Source: an uncultured Prevotellaceae bacterium (GTDB taxonomy: Bacteria; Bacteroidota; Bacteroidia; Bacteroidales; Bacteroidaceae). From it: 16,921 bases of DNA. The notes below the pieces were generated by a model that saw only the letters and a program-made list of their open reading frames with translations, made no database searches and was not told the DNA's origin. The stretch's first letter is position 1; each line of letters starts with the position of its first letter. The stretch spans positions 1 to 16,921 of the forward strand of contig CADCEQ010000050.1 of NCBI GenBank assembly GCA_902800435.1, written 5' to 3'. Of the stretch, positions 15,160-16,921 are shown piece after piece. The translations under genes were made by a program, and so were the position numbers.

Positions 15160-15516
15160 ATGATGAACGAAGAAATGTATATCAAGAGCCGTATGGGCCA
15201 GGAAAATCCCTTCCGAGTGCCCGATGGGTATTTCGACAGCTTTGCTGCTGAAATGATGAAGAAACTGCCCGAACTGCCCGAACAGTCCGAACAGCCGAAG
15301 ACAGGCCTGCTCGTCAGGCTAAGGCCGTGGATGTATGCAGCTGCTTGCATGGTAGTCGCCATCTTCACAGCCACTCTCTATTTCGTCAACGATACACCGA
15401 GCCAGGAAGTGCCGGCAGCAGTCGCAGCAACCAGCGATACATACGTTGAAGACGTTGCCGACTACATGATGGCCGATAATCTTGACATCTACGCATGTCT
15501 GGCAAGCGAGTACTAA
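15160..15516 (+). CDS. Single-pass membrane protein, putative anti-sigma factor
   Basis: The protein has 118 residues. The cytoplasmic N-terminus (1-54) carries NPFRVPDGYFDSFAAEMMKKLPE, a motif I recognise from small proteins encoded right after ECF sigma factors in Bacteroidales. One membrane helix spans about 57-76 (WMYAAACMVVAIFTATLYFV) after a basic stretch (VRLRP), which predicts a cytoplasmic N-terminus. The short outer tail (77-118) is acidic and ends YVEDVADYMMADNLDIYACLASEY. It lacks the HxxxCxxC of ZAS zinc anti-sigma domains. The position and topology fit an anti-sigma factor holding the sigma protein at the membrane; this is inference. ATG 15160 and ATG 15163 are both possible starts. 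The gene lies 30 bp after the sigma gene and 13 bp before the next. Confidence 0.75.
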   Translation: MMNEEMYIKSRMGQENPFRVPDGYFDSFAAEMMKKLPELPEQSEQPKTGLLVRLRPWMYAAACMVVAIFTATLYFVNDTPSQEVPAAVAATSDTYVEDVADYMMADNLDIYACLASEY

Positions 15517-15529
15517 CTGATTCGATGCA

Positions 15530-16090
15530 ATGAAACGACTAACTACTATCCTGTTCACACTCCTGATAGCCACCGCCGGAATGGCACAGGGGTTCGGCCA
15601 GCGCCCGCAAGGCTTTGGTCAGCACTCACAGGGCTTTGGCCAGCGTCCTCAGGGCTTCGGTCAGCAGCCGCAGAAATTCTCGCCTGAGAAGTTCCAGGCC
15701 GACCTCGAGCAATTCATCACCAAGGAAGCCTGCCTCACACCGCAGGAGGCAGCCAAGTTCTTCCCCATCTACAAGGAGATGCAGGCCAAGCAGCGCACTG
15801 TCTACGAGCGCCAGCGCCAGCTGGGCTTCGGCAAGCCCGCCGACGAGAAAGGCTGCGAGAAGAACATCCGCCAGCGCGACGAGTACGATCTCGAGCTCAA
15901 GCGCATCCAGCAAACCTACCACAACAAGTTCCTCAGCGTCATCTCGGCATCCAAGCTCTATGACGTCCTGAATGCTGAGGACCGCTTCCACCGCCAGATG
16001 CTGCGTGGCTGGAACCAGGGTGGCGGGCAGATGATGCGCGGCTGGAACCAGGGTGGTAATAGGCGTAACAACAACGGCAACAACAGGTAA
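15530..16090 (+). CDS. Secreted helical protein with GFGQ repeats and LTPQE motif (Spy/CpxP-like?)
   Basis: The protein has 186 residues. The signal peptide MKRLTTILFTLLIATAGMA is cleaved before QGFGQ. Residues 21-48 are four 7-residue repeats of the type GFGQRPQ. A charged helical domain follows (about 50-155) with KFQADLEQFITKEACLTPQEAAKFFPIYKEMQ and long Arg/Gln/Glu-rich helices. LTPQE followed by a helix recalls the LTxxQ motif of Spy and CpxP periplasmic chaperones, and such proteins commonly close ECF operons in Bacteroidales. The C-terminus repeats RGWNQGG twice (159-175) and ends in an Asn/Arg/Gly tail. It probably acts in the periplasm, sensing or buffering envelope damage; this is inference. 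One Cys (C68) could pair or bind metal. It is the last gene of the operon and is followed by a terminator. Confidence 0.75.
   Translation: MKRLTTILFTLLIATAGMAQGFGQRPQGFGQHSQGFGQRPQGFGQQPQKFSPEKFQADLEQFITKEACLTPQEAAKFFPIYKEMQAKQRTVYERQRQLGFGKPADEKGCEKNIRQRDEYDLELKRIQQTYHNKFLSVISASKLYDVLNAEDRFHRQMLRGWNQGGGQMMRGWNQGGNRRNNNGNNR
15590..15673 (+). repeat. Four tandem 21-bp repeats encoding GFGQ(R/H/Q)(P/S)Q
   Basis: Units start at 15590, 15611, 15632 and 15653. They differ mainly at third positions and at the RP/HS/RP/QP dipeptide, so the protein repeat is kept while the DNA drifts. The array sits right after the signal peptide of the secreted protein. It could expand or contract by slippage or recombination. 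Confidence 0.85.
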
Positions 16091-16114
16091 TCGCTGTCCA
16101 CAGCAAGAAAAAAC

Positions 16115-16159
16115 AGAACGGGGAACTCCACACGCATCGAGTCCCCCGTTCTCTTTTTT
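16115..16159 (+). terminator. Rho-independent terminator of the sigma-factor operon
   Basis: Arms 16115-16127 and 16140-16152 pair over 13 positions with one A-C mismatch (AGAACGGGG against CCCCGTTCT at the base). They enclose a 12-nt loop and are followed by CTTTTTT. It begins 25 bases after the stop of the last operon gene. Confidence 0.88.
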
Positions 16160-16356
16160 ATGCATAACAAAGATTTCGTACTTTCTTACTATCCTACTTT
16201 CGCCCCGCGCCGGATGACAACCCGCAGAGTGACGCTAGCGTTTGGTCGCAATAAACGCCCGCTTTATTCCGAGCCGACAGTCCGTTTACTCCGAGCAAAC
16301 ACAAAAAGAACCTTTTGCGCACGGAGGGGGCTGGGGCGAAAAAATGTGGGAAATGT

Positions 16357-16387
16357 TTTGTTATCCCGCCAAAATGCAGTACCTTTG
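16357..16387 (+). promoter_or_regulatory. Promoter of map (TTTG / 19 bp / TACCTTTG)
   Basis: TTTG at 16357-16360 and TACCTTTG at 16380-16387 are 19 bp apart. This is a near-perfect Bacteroidetes vegetative promoter, 20 bp before the map ATG. Confidence 0.85.
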
Positions 16388-16407
16388 CACCCAAATTTGA
16401 AAAGTTT

Positions 16408-16921
16408 ATGGCAAAGAAGAGAAGGTGGCACTGCCTGTCGGGCCAGGAACCGACTGAGCTCGACAAGCAGGTGATGTACTGGGAATCGAAAGGAAAGCTG
16501 GTACCTACGCGCGAACTGATTAAGACGCCTGAACAGATTGAGGGCATCAGGCGCGCAGGAGTGGTGAACACTGGTGTGCTCGACGAGGTGGCCAAACATA
16601 TTTGTGCCGGTATGTCGACACTGGAGATTGACCAGATCTGCCGGCGCTACTGCGACGAGCACAACGCCGTGCCAGCCTGCCTGTACTATGGCGGCGACGA
16701 GGAGACCTTGCCGTTCCCGATGTCGGTCTGCACGAGCATCAACGAGGTGGTGTGCCACGGTGTGCCCAAGGCCGAGGATGTGCTTGAGGTGGGCGACATC
16801 ATCAATGTTGACTTCACGACGATTGTCGACGGCTACTATGCCGACGCCTCGCGTATGTTTATAATCGGTAAGACGACGCCCGAGAAGGAGCAGCTGGTGC
16901 GCGTGGCTAAGGAGTGTCTGG
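16408..16921 (+). CDS. map: Methionine aminopeptidase type I, 5' part (runs off right edge)
   Basis: The enzyme removes the initiator Met from nascent proteins. The first 171 codons are present. Residues 39-171 follow the E. coli MetAP pattern: IKTPEQIEGIRRAG, VCTSINEVVCHGVP with active-site H117, and NVDFTTIVDGYYADASRMF with metal ligands D135 and D146. The spacings H117-D135 (18) and D135-D146 (11) equal those of E. coli H79, D97 and D108. The remaining metal ligands lie beyond the window. The first 38 residues are an extra basic, Trp-containing N-terminal extension (MAKKRRWHCLSG...YWESKGKLVPTREL) known from the longer Bacteroidales form. It probably helps ribosome docking, though that is inference. 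ATG 16408 follows the promoter by 20 bp. Confidence 0.94.
   Translation, partial: MAKKRRWHCLSGQEPTELDKQVMYWESKGKLVPTRELIKTPEQIEGIRRAGVVNTGVLDEVAKHICAGMSTLEIDQICRRYCDEHNAVPACLYYGGDEETLPFPMSVCTSINEVVCHGVPKAEDVLEVGDIINVDFTTIVDGYYADASRMFIIGKTTPEKEQLVRVAKECL

Larger units (their letters stand above)
16091..16407. other. 317-bp intergenic region upstream of map
   Basis: The left part is the operon terminator. The middle (16180-16350) is more GC-rich and holds two imperfect direct repeats, 16257-16274 and 16280-16296, both ending CCGAGC, each with a TTTA core. The right end is the map promoter. An open frame from ATG 16160 to 16474 overlaps the start of map out of frame. It has no signal peptide, domain or ribosome site that I recognise, so I do not call it a gene. 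Confidence 0.55.

Noticed and set aside
16160..16474. 104-residue open frame upstream of and overlapping map
   Set aside because: It crosses the map promoter and start out of frame and is Arg-rich, without a domain, signal peptide or ribosome site that I can support.
1..16921. CRISPR arrays, tRNA or rRNA genes, riboswitches
   Set aside because: I read for regularly spaced repeats, tRNA-like cloverleaf ends and known leader motifs and saw none. A covariance-model search would be more sensitive.

Overview
The window looks like a chromosomal stretch from a Bacteroidales bacterium, most likely Prevotella or a close relative. The evidence is the repeated Bacteroidetes-type promoter pattern (a TTG/TTTG box about 19-20 bp before TAnnTTTG, seen upstream of map, the GldB-like gene, valS, mazG and the 12.7 kb operon), several small lipoproteins with Cys right after the signal peptide, a DUF4861 protein, a GldB-like lipoprotein, a type-IX-secretion-like C-terminal domain and a Bacteroidetes-style MtaB. 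This taxonomic call rests on recalled family resemblance; no search was run.

Layout. 1-2016 is a mobile-element scar: the C-terminus of an IS1182-type DDE transposase enters from the left edge, followed by a leftward ISL3-type transposase that lacks its C-terminal catalytic half. 2017-2382 is non-coding and holds inverted repeats and a good terminator. 2383-2577 (-) is a 64-aa lipoprotein. 2846-5213 (+) is mtaB (tRNA ct6A/t6A methylthiotransferase) overlapping a GT2 glycosyltransferase. 5194-6405 (-) is a secreted DUF4861 protein that converges on, and overlaps, the GT2 gene. 6548-7384 (+) is a GldB-like lipoprotein, convergent with valS (7396-10107, -). valS and mazG (10241, +) are divergent from a compact back-to-back promoter region. 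mazG is followed by a lipocalin-like lipoprotein and RNase Z in one tight rightward cluster (10241-12637).

The most system-like part is 12671-16159: one clear promoter, five tightly packed rightward genes and one terminator. The genes are a 103-aa secreted protein that is nearly all T9SS-type C-terminal domain, a YcbB-like L,D-transpeptidase lipoprotein, an ECF sigma factor (ATGA overlap), a single-pass membrane protein in the anti-sigma position, and a secreted helical protein with GFGQ repeats and an LTPQE motif. I read this as a candidate envelope-stress operon that couples peptidoglycan cross-linking to an ECF sigma switch. The L,D-transpeptidase gene has no ATG before its signal peptide and carries a 17-bp hairpin early in its coding sequence, so its expression may be controlled translationally. 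The window closes with the first 171 codons of a type I methionine aminopeptidase with its own strong promoter.
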